Below are positions 26,664 to 38,140 of a DNA stretch of 64,000 nt, piece after piece (positions within the stretch are counted from its first letter, which is position 1; each line of letters starts with the position of its first letter). The notes beneath the pieces are model-generated. The model saw only the letters and a program-made list of their open reading frames with translations, had not been told where the DNA came from and ran no database searches. This DNA comes from Geomicrobium sp. JCM 19039 (lineage in GTDB: Bacteria; Bacillota; Bacilli; Bacillales; Marinococcaceae): the NCBI RefSeq assembly GCF_000698145.1, contig NZ_BAXB01000010.1:1-64000 (forward strand). Direction: 5' to 3'. Made by a program: the position numbers and the translations under genes.

Positions 26664-27956
26664 ATGAATAAAAATACTGTAGCGGTCATCGGACTCGGTA
26701 AAATCGGGCTTACGCTGGCCGCTGTTTATGCAAGTAACGGGTATAAAGTAGTGGGTGCAGATGTGAATCAGAACGTCGTTGATACAGTAAACCGAGGGGA
26801 AAGTCACATCCAGAATGAACCGGGTTTACAGGAGCTTGTGCATGAGGCTTATGTGAACAAACAGCTTCGTGCAACGTCTTCAACTAGAGAAGCTGTCCAG
26901 GAGGCGTCAACAGTCGTTGTGATCGTTCCAGTGCTCATTGATGATGATCACGATGTGGATTATCAGTACATTGATGCTGCAACTCGAGAGATCGGATTAG
27001 GTATACAAAAGGGAACGACAGTGATTTACGAAACGACGTTACCTACGGGAGATACGAGAAAGCGTTTTGGCAGAATGATTGAACAAGCATCCAGTTTGCA
27101 AGCTGGGGCTGATTTTTATCTTGCATACAGCCCCGAACGTGTCTACTCAAATACAATTATTCGTGATTTAAAAAAGTATCCGAAAATAGTTGGTGGAATT
27201 AATGAAGCAAGTCTCATTAACGCGAGTACGTTTTACAAGCTTGCACTCCGATGTGACGTGTTGCCTGTGGAAAATGCAGACACGGCTGAATTTGCAAAAG
27301 TTGCAGAGTGCGTATACCGCGATGTGAATATTGCGCTTGCCAATGAGCTCGCTATTTATGCGGACCAGATGAATGTGAATATGAGAGATGCAGCGGCAGC
27401 AAGCAATACCCAGCCGTATTCTCACATTCATGCACCAGGCGTCGGTGTGGGTGGTCATTGCATTCCGATCTATCCATATTTCTTTATTTCAAGAGGTTTA
27501 GATGAAGGAATTGTTCAGCATTCCCGAAAGAAAAATGATCAAATGGCTGACTATGCTTTGGAGCGAATCGAGTCACAAAGCGGCAAGTTGCAAGGCAAAA
27601 ATGTGTTGATTCTTGGGTTATCATACCGTGAAAATGTGAAAGAAACAGAGAAGTCATCGGCTTGGAAATTGCTTGAAGGATTGAAGGGAAGAGGGGCCGC
27701 ATCATTCGTTCATGATCCACATTTTTCTGATGAGGAAATGCGAACGTTTAACGTAGAGCCACTCGAACTAACAAATGAGGAAATGAAAATGGTAGACATC
27801 ATCATTCTCCAAGCATATCACGATGAATACCGTAGTTTGGATTTTTCACAGTTTGTCAAAAAGCCGTTCGTGTTTGACGGTAGAAATGTGCTGGACCCGT
27901 CTCAATTTGCTGAACTCGGTATGGGGTTTGATGCGATTGGAGGGGCAAAGCAATGA
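26664..27956 (+). CDS. UDP-N-acetylglucosamine 6-dehydrogenase, WbpA-like
   Basis: 430 residues of the UDP-glucose/GDP-mannose dehydrogenase family. It has the NAD site VIGLGKIGLTLAAVYASNG (residues 8-26), middle-domain SPERVYSNT and the catalytic-Cys loop GVGVGGHCIPIYPYF. It oxidises the C6 hydroxyl of a UDP-amino-sugar to a carboxylate in two NAD steps. The adjoining aminotransferase and the Gfo/Idh and acetyltransferase genes point to UDP-GlcNAc as the substrate. Its stop overlaps the aminotransferase gene. Confidence 0.85.
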   Translation: MNKNTVAVIGLGKIGLTLAAVYASNGYKVVGADVNQNVVDTVNRGESHIQNEPGLQELVHEAYVNKQLRATSSTREAVQEASTVVVIVPVLIDDDHDVDYQYIDAATREIGLGIQKGTTVIYETTLPTGDTRKRFGRMIEQASSLQAGADFYLAYSPERVYSNTIIRDLKKYPKIVGGINEASLINASTFYKLALRCDVLPVENADTAEFAKVAECVYRDVNIALANELAIYADQMNVNMRDAAAASNTQPYSHIHAPGVGVGGHCIPIYPYFFISRGLDEGIVQHSRKKNDQMADYALERIESQSGKLQGKNVLILGLSYRENVKETEKSSAWKLLEGLKGRGAASFVHDPHFSDEEMRTFNVEPLELTNEEMKMVDIIILQAYHDEYRSLDFSQFVKKPFVFDGRNVLDPSQFAELGMGFDAIGGAKQ

Positions 27957-29041
27957 TTCCAATGGTTGATCTAAAAAAGGAATATGAATTGTTAAAACAT
28001 GCACTACACAAAGAAGTGCAAGAAGTAATGGAGAGTGGGGTGTACATTCTAGGACCGAAGTGTGAGCAACTTGAGCGAGCAATGGAGCAGTATCATCCCG
28101 TAAAACATGCTGTTGGTGTTGCGAATGGCACAGATGCCCTCTACTTGGCTGTAAAGGCACTGGGAATTGGGGCAGGTGATGAGATCATTACGACGCCATT
28201 TACTTTCTTTGCCAGTGGTGAAGCGATTGAAGAGGCAGGTGCCACACCGGTGTTTGTGGATATCAATCCGTTGACGTATAACATTGATCCCACTCAGATT
28301 GAAGCAAAGATTACGCCTAAAACACGGGCGATACTCGTTGTACACTTATTCGGAAAGCTTTGTGATATGGACGCGATTATGAGTATCGCAAAAAAACACA
28401 ACCTTCGTGTGATTGAAGATGCGTGCCAAGCGATCGGCACGAAAGATGATCACGGAAAAAGAGCAGGTACAGTTGGCGATGTGGGTTGTTTTTCTTTCTT
28501 TCCATCTAAAAATCTAGGTGGATTTGGTGATGGGGGCATGGTCATTACGAATGACCAAGACGTGTATGACCGCGTGTTAGAATTACGAAATCACGGTAGC
28601 GTTAGAAAATACGAACACCGCTCGATCGGAATCAATAGCCGACTTGATGAATTGCAAGCGGCAGTTCTACTCGTCAAACTTCAACATTTAGATCTGTTTT
28701 TGCATAAGAGATCCGTCATTGCCAAGCGCTATTCCGAAGAGCTAAAGCGTTACGCTTCAGTACCAGACCCATACTTGCACTCTTTTCACCAATATTGTTT
28801 TGAAGTAAAAGATCGGTACTCCTTAATGGATCATCTCGCGAAACGTGGTATTTCCTCTGCAGTTTACTATCCAATACCGTTACATTTACAAGAAGCGCTA
28901 CAACACTTACGGTATAAAAAAGGCGATTTCCCACTAGCAGAACGTGCAGCCGAGCAGATTATGGCACTCCCGATTTCTCCAGAGCTGGCGTTTAGTGACC
29001 AAGAATATATTATTCAAACGATCCACGCGTATTACAAGTAG
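27953..29041 (+). CDS. DegT/DnrJ/EryC1-type sugar aminotransferase, WbpE-like
   Basis: 362 residues of a PLP-dependent fold-type I aminotransferase. It has the N-terminal LKKEYELLKHAL, the substrate loop GVANGTDALYLAVKALG, the Asp of VIEDACQAIG and the PLP-Lys loop FFPSKNLGGFGDGG. It would transfer an amino group from glutamate to the 3-keto position of a UDP-2-acetamido-uronic acid. It is coupled by ATGA overlap to the WbpA-like gene. Confidence 0.87.
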   Translation: MIPMVDLKKEYELLKHALHKEVQEVMESGVYILGPKCEQLERAMEQYHPVKHAVGVANGTDALYLAVKALGIGAGDEIITTPFTFFASGEAIEEAGATPVFVDINPLTYNIDPTQIEAKITPKTRAILVVHLFGKLCDMDAIMSIAKKHNLRVIEDACQAIGTKDDHGKRAGTVGDVGCFSFFPSKNLGGFGDGGMVITNDQDVYDRVLELRNHGSVRKYEHRSIGINSRLDELQAAVLLVKLQHLDLFLHKRSVIAKRYSEELKRYASVPDPYLHSFHQYCFEVKDRYSLMDHLAKRGISSAVYYPIPLHLQEALQHLRYKKGDFPLAERAAEQIMALPISPELAFSDQEYIIQTIHAYYK

Positions 29042-30129
29042 TCTTTGAAATCATTCCATTTGGAATGATTTTTTTCGTAATGGATTGCTTATGTTGGCGA
29101 ACGTTATAAAAGGTACAGTCCACATAATGAAGCGAATCGGTCGCTAGAAACTTTTTTAATAAACTGATGTCCTCATAGAGCCGTCCTTGTTCAAAATCAA
29201 TGACCGGATAGCCTCCGAGTGAGAGTAATGAAGTTGTGCGGTAAATTCTCGGTCCTAAAGGCAGAGGATAACCGAGCAAATCATCGGAACTGTGCACAGG
29301 AAAACCTTTTACATGACGTTTGTAAGACATCATACCTTCGCCTTTCCAATAGCGTAAATTCCCATAAAAGGCACCCGTACGTTCAGGCAATTGCTGACCA
29401 ATCTCTTTCGTCCTTTCAATGGCGTCCGCATCCAACCAATCATCTCCGTCCAATTCAATGAGCCACGTGCAATCAACGTAGTGGAGGAGTTCATTTAGCG
29501 CCCGTGCTTTTCCAATATTGACGTTTTTTCGAAGTAGCGTGAATGAAGGGAAACGTTCGGTCATGTTTAATATTTCACGTACTGTATTATCGGTAGATCC
29601 GTCATCAACAACAAAAACATGGTCGGCACGTACCGTTTGATCAGCAATTGAACTAAGCGCATTCCGAATCCAACGTTCTGCATTTAGCACCGAGAGCATG
29701 ACTCCCACCGTTGGCAACGGTTTGCTTTTTGGAGGAGTGAATTTTGTTAAGACTGATTGTTTTAATTTTTTGTTCCGTCGTATTGAATTGGGTGCTCGTT
29801 CTCGTTAACCGGTCTGCCGTTCTTTTCACACTAGAAGTCGGAATACGGCAAAGCCATTTTGCTAGTAAGGCATCTTCAAAAGGCAACTCGTCTATTGTAG
29901 GAAGAGGGTGGGTCATTAACAGTTCAGATCGAAGGACAAGAGGCCATAGTTGTTGTGTGGAAGCCGTTTGCATGACGAGGACGTCGTGGTCACCCATCCT
30001 ATCTACGAGGGAATCAATGTTGTTATGAATGAGCCGCTCAAACGTAGGGATGAGAACGATATATTGTTTTTCCAAAGTACTTGGGCTCGTAATGAGTTCC
30101 ATCGGATTCGAGATGATCGTGTAGCTCAA
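29010..30129 (-). CDS. GT2 glycosyltransferase with N-terminal extension, frameshifted
   Basis: Two overlapping minus-strand frames join into one protein of about 370 residues if one A is restored in a run near 29765. The N-terminal part (TTG start at 30129 after AGGAG, about 130 residues) has no recognised domain and begins MSYTIISNPMELITSPSTLE. The linker reads KQSVLTKFTPPKSKP. The GT-A domain shows VFVVDDGSTDNTVRE, LIELDGDDWLDAD and a C-terminal Arg-His motif. The end at 29010 runs 32 bases into the convergent aminotransferase gene, so the true 3' end may be shortened by another slip. It probably adds sugar to a spore-surface glycan. Confidence 0.72.
29048..29076. terminator. bidirectional terminator
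   Basis: AAATCATTCCA pairs with TGGAATGATTT around two bases, followed by T runs on the plus strand and a shorter run on the minus strand. It lies between the aminotransferase gene and the convergent glycosyltransferase, whose reading frame runs through it. Confidence 0.75.
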
Positions 30130-30308
30130 GGTACTCACTCCTAATCTATATTTAAAAGAATGTTTCAAACAACCTTGTTGGATTCGCTCGTCTTGGATGA
30201 AAAATGATAGGTGAACGATTGATCTTGGAAAACCAAGTTGTACACACATTCATAATCATGTGTTCGTGCATCTACTGTATAGATATTGTAGAAAAGGGGG
30301 AGTAGACC

Positions 30309-30524
30309 TTGACCATAAATGTGAACAATATCAATTCAACTTCTCTGTATCAATTACTGGCGAGTTTAATCAATGAAAATGTTCAAATTACAACGCAATT
30401 TGGGATTGTAATTGGGGCGGTTTTAGAAGTAAATAGCGACTATGTTGTGATCCAAGAAACAGACGGAGCGTTAGCGTTCGTAAGATTTACGAAAATTGAA
30501 GTCATAACTGACGTGATTGAATAA
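30309..30524 (+). CDS. small Sm-like coat-type protein, first of a tandem pair
   Basis: 71 residues. The start TTG 30309 has GGGGGAG upstream. The pattern LINENVQITTQFGIVIGAVLEV then DYVVIQETDGALAFVRFTKIE is the small Sm-like barrel seen in CotB-type and DUF2642 spore proteins: a strand, a Gly turn, L-x-V and a DYVVI strand. Its neighbour encodes a similar protein of 69 residues. Both lie within the spore-surface region. Function is inferred from the pattern only. Confidence 0.6.
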   Translation: MTINVNNINSTSLYQLLASLINENVQITTQFGIVIGAVLEVNSDYVVIQETDGALAFVRFTKIEVITDVIE

Positions 30525-30538
30525 AAAGGAGGATTCTT

Positions 30539-30748
30539 ATGTTTGGACCGTTATTTATTTTTGAATTGCAAAATCGGATCGGGACACCGATTCAAATTGC
30601 TACTGATAACAGTTTGATCGAAGGCACGCTCGTAAATGTGAATTTTAGCCTTGTCGTCATCGACGCTGATGACGGCTATAGCATTACTAGACAATTTATT
30701 AATGCAAATGAAATTAACTTCTTCCGCGATGTCGACGCTGTAATCTAA
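30539..30748 (+). CDS. small Sm-like coat-type protein, second of the pair
   Basis: 69 residues, starting ATG 30539 after AAAAGGAGG. The core RIGTPIQIATDNSLIEGTLVNV, then LVVIDADDGYSITRQFINANEI, follows the same strand order as the preceding gene, so the two look like a tandem duplication that has diverged. A structural spore-coat or exosporium role is likely but not proved. Confidence 0.6.
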   Translation: MFGPLFIFELQNRIGTPIQIATDNSLIEGTLVNVNFSLVVIDADDGYSITRQFINANEINFFRDVDAVI

Positions 30749-31041
30749 AACAAGATCAAGTGAGCACAAGATGCTCATGAAGATAAACTTGAGATCACTG
30801 ATCTTCTACTTCTAGTGAGGTTAGGTGTGAGGGCGCGATTTGGATCACAAGCATCCCATATACATTAATGAGGTACGGGTGCAGCAACCGAACAAGCTAC
30901 CGTTTGTGTTGCAATGACATGTATGCGCAGTATAATCGATCCAGGTCGCCCATTTTCTAGTGAAAACAGTGGCAATATGAGGTGGACTAAAGAAATTCTC
31001 TAATTGATTTGAAGGGCCGCCTGCAAACTGCGTGGAAATAA

Positions 31042-31176
31042 GAAGACATTGAAAAAGTCGATAAAAAAATCATCGGTAATCGTACAGTGCCGCGTGAGCG
31101 AATTGTATCTGCCCATATAAGAAATCTTATTTGGCAAGAAGTCATAAGGGGATATGTACAATTGCTGTCTACCTAA
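31042..31176 (+). pseudogene. possible 3' remnant of an unidentified gene
   Basis: An open stretch of 44 codons ending in TAA reads EDIEKVDKKIIGNRTVPRER and continues to IRNLIWQEVIRGYVQLLST. It has protein-like composition but no start codon or ribosome binding site. It may be the tail of a decayed gene. I do not recognise it. Confidence 0.3.
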
Positions 31177-31409
31177 TTCGTGGATTAGAGACAGGGGTTT
31201 CCAGTATGTAGGTTGAGAGTGACTGTACGGACAGAGATTTGCAGCATCAGGTTTTGTGTGTCCTTAGAGAGTACTGTTAAGGACATAGCTTTCCAGTATA
31301 TGGGATTGTGCGTCCGAAAAGAGTGCCACTAGGGAAGTGGTGCGTACTCTTTAATGAAAATCCCGGTCTCCCATTTGCTCTTTTTAGACAGCTATCACCT
31401 ACGAGATGT

Positions 31410-31462
31410 CGGCATGAGTCATGCCGAGGACTGTTCAGTTTCGCTCCGGCACCGAAGGTGCC
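31410..31462 (-). repeat. palindromic GGCACC element, copy 2
   Basis: On the minus strand GGCACC-TTC-GGTGCC (31462-31448) is followed by GGAGCGAAACTGAACAG and then the second palindrome CGGCATGACTCATGCCG (31426-31410). Its reverse complement aligns along its whole length with copy 3 at 41349-41401. Confidence 0.7.
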
Positions 31463-31626
31463 GGCGGATCGCTCGTTTTTGACATTTATGTAGTGTAAAA
31501 CCCACACCAGCCTAGGGATAAGTCAGATATGAGGATCATCTCCCCAAGCTGAGAAAATCCACAAATCACACAATCCTTGCTTCTTCTGTATTCACGGTGA
31601 AGGAGACACAGCGAAGTTTACACGGC

Positions 31627-31670
31627 AAAAAAACAATTAAGACCACAATGCTGAGCGGTCTTAATTGTTT
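31627..31670 (-). terminator. bidirectional terminator after the Gfo/Idh gene
   Basis: A perfect 14-base stem, AAACAATTAAGACC (31631-31644) with GGTCTTAATTGTTT (31657-31670), precedes a run of T on the minus strand. It overlaps the last codons of the oxidoreductase gene. Confidence 0.88.
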
Positions 31671-32593
31671 TTAATTTCATTACTAATTTTGTTTGAAAGT
31701 TTGAGTGCTTCAATACCATGTTGTGCGGTCACAGTTGGTGTGCGCTTGTTCACGACATTTGTGATAAAGTCTGATAGTTCAAGGGTTAATGGTTGCAAAA
31801 ACGATGGAATATAAATGTTCTCAGAAATTGTTTTCGGGTAGGTTGCCCCTCCAGGTTCAGCTGTTTTTGTAACGGTAATCGTATTTTGAAGTAAGTCTGC
31901 AAAAATATGATTGTTATCCGTTAGAATTTGCATCGTACGCACTTTCTTTGTTGAGCGAAAGCTTGCCGTCAATTCAATGATCGTTCCTTGTTTCGACTTC
32001 GCTAGCACTGACGCATGAGAAGGATTCGTTTCAGCGATACCAAAGGAATGCAAATGGTCAAAAGATTCGCCTGTAAGTTCGTGAATCAAGTATAAGTCAT
32101 GAATCATAAGGTCATGAACAACATCCACATTTCTTGTGTTTTCTGCAAACGGCGCCATCCGGTGCGTCTCAATTGATAGGAGTTGTTCTTTCAACAAGAT
32201 GGTTTTTAATGTTTGGATGAGGGGATTGAACAGTTCGATATGTCCGACTTGCAATGTAACTTCCGCTTTCATCGCTGCTTTCTGGAGTTCTTTTGCCTCA
32301 TCTTCAGTCGAGGCAATCGGTTTCTCCATCAACATATGAATTCCGTACTCAATGCATGTCATTCCGACTTCAAAATGATACGGGGTCGGCACCGTAATGC
32401 TAACCGCATCAACTGACTCAAGGAGCGATTCGAGAGAGGGAAATGACGTAATCATATACTGTTCAGCCGCTCGGTCACGCTTTGACTGATCCACATCATA
32501 TACGCCAATCAGTTCGCAATGGCGAGGCATGGAAGCATACGTGCGCAAATGGTTTTCGCCCATATTGCCAGCACCAATAACACCTATTTTCAT
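31661..32593 (-). CDS. Gfo/Idh/MocA oxidoreductase, WbpB-like
   Basis: About 310 residues from the ATG at 32593, with GCGAGG upstream. The earlier open frame has no ribosome binding site. The N-terminal Rossmann motif is GVIGAGNMGENH (residues 4-15), the EKPIAST motif is near residue 93 and the MIHDLYLIHEL segment, typical of sugar dehydrogenases, is around residue 165. In the WbpA-B-E-D pathway this enzyme makes the 3-keto sugar for the aminotransferase. It is 2.6 kb from the WbpE-like gene and on the opposite strand. Confidence 0.8.
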   Translation of the reverse strand: MKIGVIGAGNMGENHLRTYASMPRHCELIGVYDVDQSKRDRAAEQYMITSFPSLESLLESVDAVSITVPTPYHFEVGMTCIEYGIHMLMEKPIASTEDEAKELQKAAMKAEVTLQVGHIELFNPLIQTLKTILLKEQLLSIETHRMAPFAENTRNVDVVHDLMIHDLYLIHELTGESFDHLHSFGIAETNPSHASVLAKSKQGTIIELTASFRSTKKVRTMQILTDNNHIFADLLQNTITVTKTAEPGGATYPKTISENIYIPSFLQPLTLELSDFITNVVNKRTPTVTAQHGIEALKLSNKISNEIKNN

Positions 32594-32740
32594 ATCGTAT
32601 CCTCGCTTTCTACAATCGTTTCTCGGTATAATATGCAAACAATACTGGAATGAATGGACAAACATAATGTACCGGAAAAAAATGAGACAATTGTTTCAAA
32701 CAATAGTAGAATAGCAGTATTACGTGAAGAGGTGATCTAC

Positions 32741-34227
32741 ATGTCGAGAGAGCAAGCGTTTCTTGATTACATGAAAAAGCTAAACCACTACGGTCAAGCC
32801 ACCGCTTTGTTGCATTGGGATTCAAGAACAGGGCTGCCGAAGAAAGGTCAAGGTGAACGTGCGGAAGTACTCGGTACACTATCAGGTGAAATGCACAAGA
32901 TGATTACGTCAGAGGAAGTGACGAATTTACTCGAAGCGGTTGAGAATGATGATCAGGTTACAGCGATTACGAAGAAATCTGCTGAACAACTTAGACGTGA
33001 CCACGATGCTTATAAAAAGATTCCAGCTGATGAATTCAAGGCGTATGTGATGTTACGGTCGGAGTCGGAAGCTTTTTGGGAAGAAGCAAAAGAGACCAAT
33101 AATTTCGAGGGATTCAAGCCGTATCTTGAGAAAATTGTTGCTTTTAAGAAAAAGATGATTGGATACTTAGGATACGAAGGGCATCCGTACAATCGTTTGC
33201 TCGATGATTTTGAGCCAGGAATGACCGTTGAGAAGTTAGACCCGCTGTTTGAAGAGCTAAAACAAGTTAATCCCTCTCATTCAGCACGTGAATGATGCAA
33301 AAAACAAACCGAATACTGGCGTGTTGTTTCATCATTTTCCTAAAGAGAAGCAGAGGGAATTAAGCTTGGCGTTTTTGGATACGATTGGTTATGACTTTGA
33401 TGCAGGACGCTTGGATGAAACGGTTCATCGTTTGCGACGGGAATTAATCGTGGGGACGTACGTGTGACGACGAAGTACGATGAACATGATTTTCGTGTCG
33501 CACTTCTAGGCACGATTCACGAAGGTGGCCATGCGCTGTATGAGCAGAACATTAGCGAAACGTTAGCGGGAACGTTTGCAGGGTCGGCCAGTTCTTTTGG
33601 CATTCATGAGTCACAATCATTATTTATGGAAAAGTTTGTCGGACAAAATGAGCGCTTTTGGCGAGCAACTATCCTGTGTTGCAACGCTATGCAGGAGGAA
33701 CATTTGACGATGTGTCGTTTGACGAGTTTTTCTTTGCGCTTAACGAGTCAAAACCGTCGTTCATCCGAATCGAAGCCGATGAGCTAACGTATTGTTTGCA
33801 TATCATTGTTCGTTATGAGCTGGAAAAAGCATTGTTCTCTGAAGAACTTGAAGTAAAAGATCTTCCGAAAGCTTGGAATGAGAAGATGAAAGACTACTTC
33901 GGGATCGTTCCAGCTACTGATGCTGAAGGGGTATTACAAGACGTTCATTGGCCATCAGGGATGTTTGGTTATTTCCCATCGTATGCGTTAGGATACGTAT
34001 ACGCGGCTCAGCTTCATGAGCGCTTGCTCGTTGACATACCTGACTTTGAAGAGCGTTTGGAAACCGGTGAGTTAGAGGGAATTCGAGCATGGATGACCGA
34101 ACACGTTCACAAACACGGCGCCATGAAAAAACCTGACGAAATCATTCGGGATACGACCGGTTCCGGAGTAGATGCCAAGCCATTGATCGCCTACTTGAAG
34201 AATAAATACGAAACATTGTACGCTTAA
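32741..34227 (+). CDS. M32 carboxypeptidase (Taq type), three frameshifts
   Basis: A zinc carboxypeptidase of about 495 residues. The ATG at 32741 follows AGAGGTG. The zinc motif HEGGH lies in GTIHEGGHALYEQN with the later Glu in GIHESQSLFMEK. The frame breaks near 33270, 33448 (CATCG for CATCCG) and 33662 (TTGGCG for TTGGGCG). With these repaired the protein reads ETVHPFATGINRGDVR and FWASNYPVLQRYAGG, the expected family segments. The sites are lost bases in short runs, so the gene is probably intact in the organism. It cleaves C-terminal residues from peptides. Confidence 0.85.
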
Positions 34228-34228
34228 T

Positions 34229-34273
34229 AAAAAAACGCCAGCTTTGCCATTCCCGGCAAAGCTGGCGTTTTTT
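34229..34273. terminator. strong bidirectional terminator
   Basis: A 19-base perfect stem (AAAAAACGCCAGCTTTGCC with its complement) around a short loop, with A and T runs at both ends. It separates the convergent carboxypeptidase and glpP genes. Confidence 0.93.
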
Positions 34274-34810
34274 ACCATAAATCTTTTCTGGATGTGGTGA
34301 CAGCTTTCGCTCCGGCACGGATGGCGGAGGCGACATCTTCGTGTGTACTAATGAGTCCTCCAGCGATGACATCGATGCTCGTGTCTGTTCGCACTTTTTG
34401 AATGTAGTCGGGCAAGATTCCAGGCAGAACTTCTAACACATCAGGCTCAACGGTGCGTGTCGTTTGATAACTCGTATGCAAGGCGAGCGTGTCTAATAAA
34501 AACACACGTTGGATGGCTAACAGCCATTTTTCTTGGCTGTTTTGAGCATGTTTGCCCGAGTAGAAATAACGCCAGCTGGACGGACGACTTGGCAAATATA
34601 TTCAGCTGCATATCGATCCGTTTTTAACCCTTGCACGAGATCAGCATGCAAGAGCATCTTTTTATTTGCTTTCAATGAGAACTCTTTCATCGTTGCGAGC
34701 ATGGATAAATGTACATCCAGCACAACGAAATAGTTTTCTTCTTTTTTCATTACCGATTCAAAGTCTTTCATCGAGTTGACAGCTGGGAGAATCTCTTGCC
34801 CGTTAAACAT
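34272..34810 (-). CDS. glpP: glycerol operon antiterminator GlpP, frameshifted
   Basis: About 180 residues when one base is added near 34528 (five T where six are needed on the plus strand). Motifs include FVVLDVHLSMLATMKEFS, HADLVQGLKTD, AEYICQVVRPAGVISTRANM, then LLDTLALHTS and IDVIAGGLISTHEDVASAI. GlpP binds glycerol-3-phosphate and the leader mRNA, allowing transcription past terminators before glpD and glpF. Here it is the last gene after glpD, with TAATG overlap, unlike the B. subtilis order in which glpP comes first. Confidence 0.87.
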
Positions 34811-36464
34811 TACCCGATGCTCCTTAAGGTGAGAAGGTCATATTGCTTTTTGAGGTCATCCACATAATGCTTTTTCTTTTCATCCGTCCAGTTCAGAAGA
34901 TCTGCCATCGTCTGAACAACCCCATCCATAACGTGTTCTGCACGGTGAATATCAAAGAGCAGATAAGAAGTTCGGCGTAATAAAAAGTCAACCGGAGTAA
35001 CCGTCATTTCATGTTCTAGGCTGTATAGAAGCATTCCGTGCACTTCTTTAGGGAGGTGCTCAGTCGGCGACGCGTTTCTAATATAGTTTAGCACTTCGGG
35101 TGCATTTGAGCCGTAACGGGTGACGAGCTCCTGTCCAAATGCTTCGCTCAATTCGAGCGTTTTTACATCATTGGTTATTTTCTCTTTAAATGCAGGGAAG
35201 CCTTTCGAACCTCCGACATTTCCTCCAGAGAGAACGAGCTCTTTCGTTTGGCAACTCCGAAATGACTTGCCTGTCTCTTGAGCAATTTCGTCAGCTGCAA
35301 GGGTCACGATCGTATCGGCCATTTTCCGATAGCCAGTGAGCTTCCCTCCAGCAATGGTCATTAGCCCACTTTCTGAATGGAAAATCTCATCTTTTCTCGA
35401 GATTTCAGACGGATCTTTGCCATCTTCATGGATGAGCGGTCTCACGCCTGACCAGCTCGATTCAATATCTGATTTGGTCAAGTGAAACCCAGGGAACATC
35501 GCATTTGCTGCATTAACGATATACGTCATGTCGTCAGCAGTGACACCAGGCTCTTTTTGGTCTCCATCGTAATCGGTGTCGGTCGTGCCGACATATACTT
35601 TTTCGTCTCTAGGGATTGCAAACATCATCCGGCCATCGGCAAAGGGGGTATCAAAGTAGATGGCTTGTTGCAAAGGCAAACGATCTTTTGAAAAGACGAG
35701 ATGGACTCCTTTGGTCAAGTGAATCGACTTGCCTTCTCGCGATCGGTCTTGTTCACGCAGCGTATCGACCCATGGGCCGGTTGCATTAATGATTTTCTTC
35801 GCATAGATTTTAACACTGCTGCCATTTGTAACGTCTGTGGCGTGGACGCCAATGACTTTTTTATCCCGATAAATAAAGGACTCAGCTTTCACATAATTTA
35901 AGAGGTGCGCACCACGCTCGGCTGCACTTTTTGCGACTTCCATTGTGAGTCTCGCGTCATCTGTTCGGTATTCAACGTACATACCGGCCCCTTTTAGGTC
36001 TTCTGATTTTAGAATTCCTTCTTGCTTGAGTGCATTCTTAGCACTCATCATCGTACGCCGTTCCGCTTTTTTCACACCTGCGAGCCGGTCGTAAACGGAC
36101 AGCCCGACGGATGATGACAACGAATTAAACGTTCCACCTTTATAAAAGGGAAGCATCATACGGACCGGTTCGGTCACATGAGGAGCATTTTCGTATACGA
36201 TGCACGTTCCTTGCCAACTTCTGCTACGAGCTTAATTTCAAACTGTTTGAGATATCTCAGACCACCGTGGATGAGTTTGGTCGAACGGCTTGACGTTCCA
36301 GCCGCGAAATCTTGCATCTCAATGAGTCCAGTATCCAATCCTCTTGTTTGTGCATCTAACGCAATTCCAGTTCCTGTAATCCCGCCGCCTAAGACGAGCA
36401 CATCAAGTTCTTTTGCTTGTAGTTCTTGAAGCATGTGCGTTCTATTTCGTGATGAGAAATTCAA
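34810..36464 (-). CDS. glpD: glycerol-3-phosphate dehydrogenase (FAD), frameshifted
   Basis: A membrane-associated flavoenzyme of about 550 residues that oxidises glycerol-3-phosphate to dihydroxyacetone phosphate and feeds electrons to menaquinone. The N-terminus (TTG 36464, AGGAGG 6 bases upstream) has the FAD motif [20 protein letters not shown] and [15 protein letters not shown]. The frame breaks near 36202, where one base restores [17 protein letters not shown]. The rest contains [12 protein letters not shown] and [17 protein letters not shown] motifs. It is the third gene of the glp cluster, downstream of a GlpP-type leader hairpin. Confidence 0.92.
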
Positions 36465-36491
36465 CGGATGCCTCCTAGTCAAGACAATAAA

Positions 36492-36547
36492 AGGGGACTA
36501 CAACGAAATCAAGCAGACTGTGTCCACTTGAAATGCTGTAATCCCCT
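36492..36547 (-). terminator. leader terminator before glpD, probable GlpP target
   Basis: On the minus strand AGGGGATTACA pairs with TGTAGTCCCCT (one mismatch in 11), then TTTTATTGTCTT, just before the glpD ribosome binding site. The position and form match the glpD leader terminator that GlpP overrides in Bacillus. Confidence 0.75.
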
Positions 36548-36631
36548 CATCGTCTCAAAGATATATTCATTAACTTGTTATTTTTATTGTACGTGATGAA
36601 TGATCATTCGTAAAGCGTTACGGCTTGAACG

Positions 36632-38131
<1,500 letters not shown>

Positions 38132-38140
38132 TTATCAAAT

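Larger units (their letters stand above)
30749..31625. other. gene-poor island with repeats and a coding remnant
   Basis: About 0.9 kb. I see no intact gene. A word GGGTGCAGCAACCGAACAAG near 30876 resembles GGGTGCAGAAACTGAACAGG near 40508, so this island shares material with the island at 40.4 kb. It carries copy 2 of the palindromic element and a possible coding remnant at 31042-31176. Confidence 0.55.

Noticed and set aside
30270..30308. Sigma-K promoter before the first Sm-like gene
   Set aside because: A word ATATTGTA is present, but the first base of the -10 and the -35 spacing do not fit.
31277..31507. Minus-strand frame of 76 codons
   Set aside because: It crosses the palindromic repeat copy, has no start signal, and the opposite strand is equally open.
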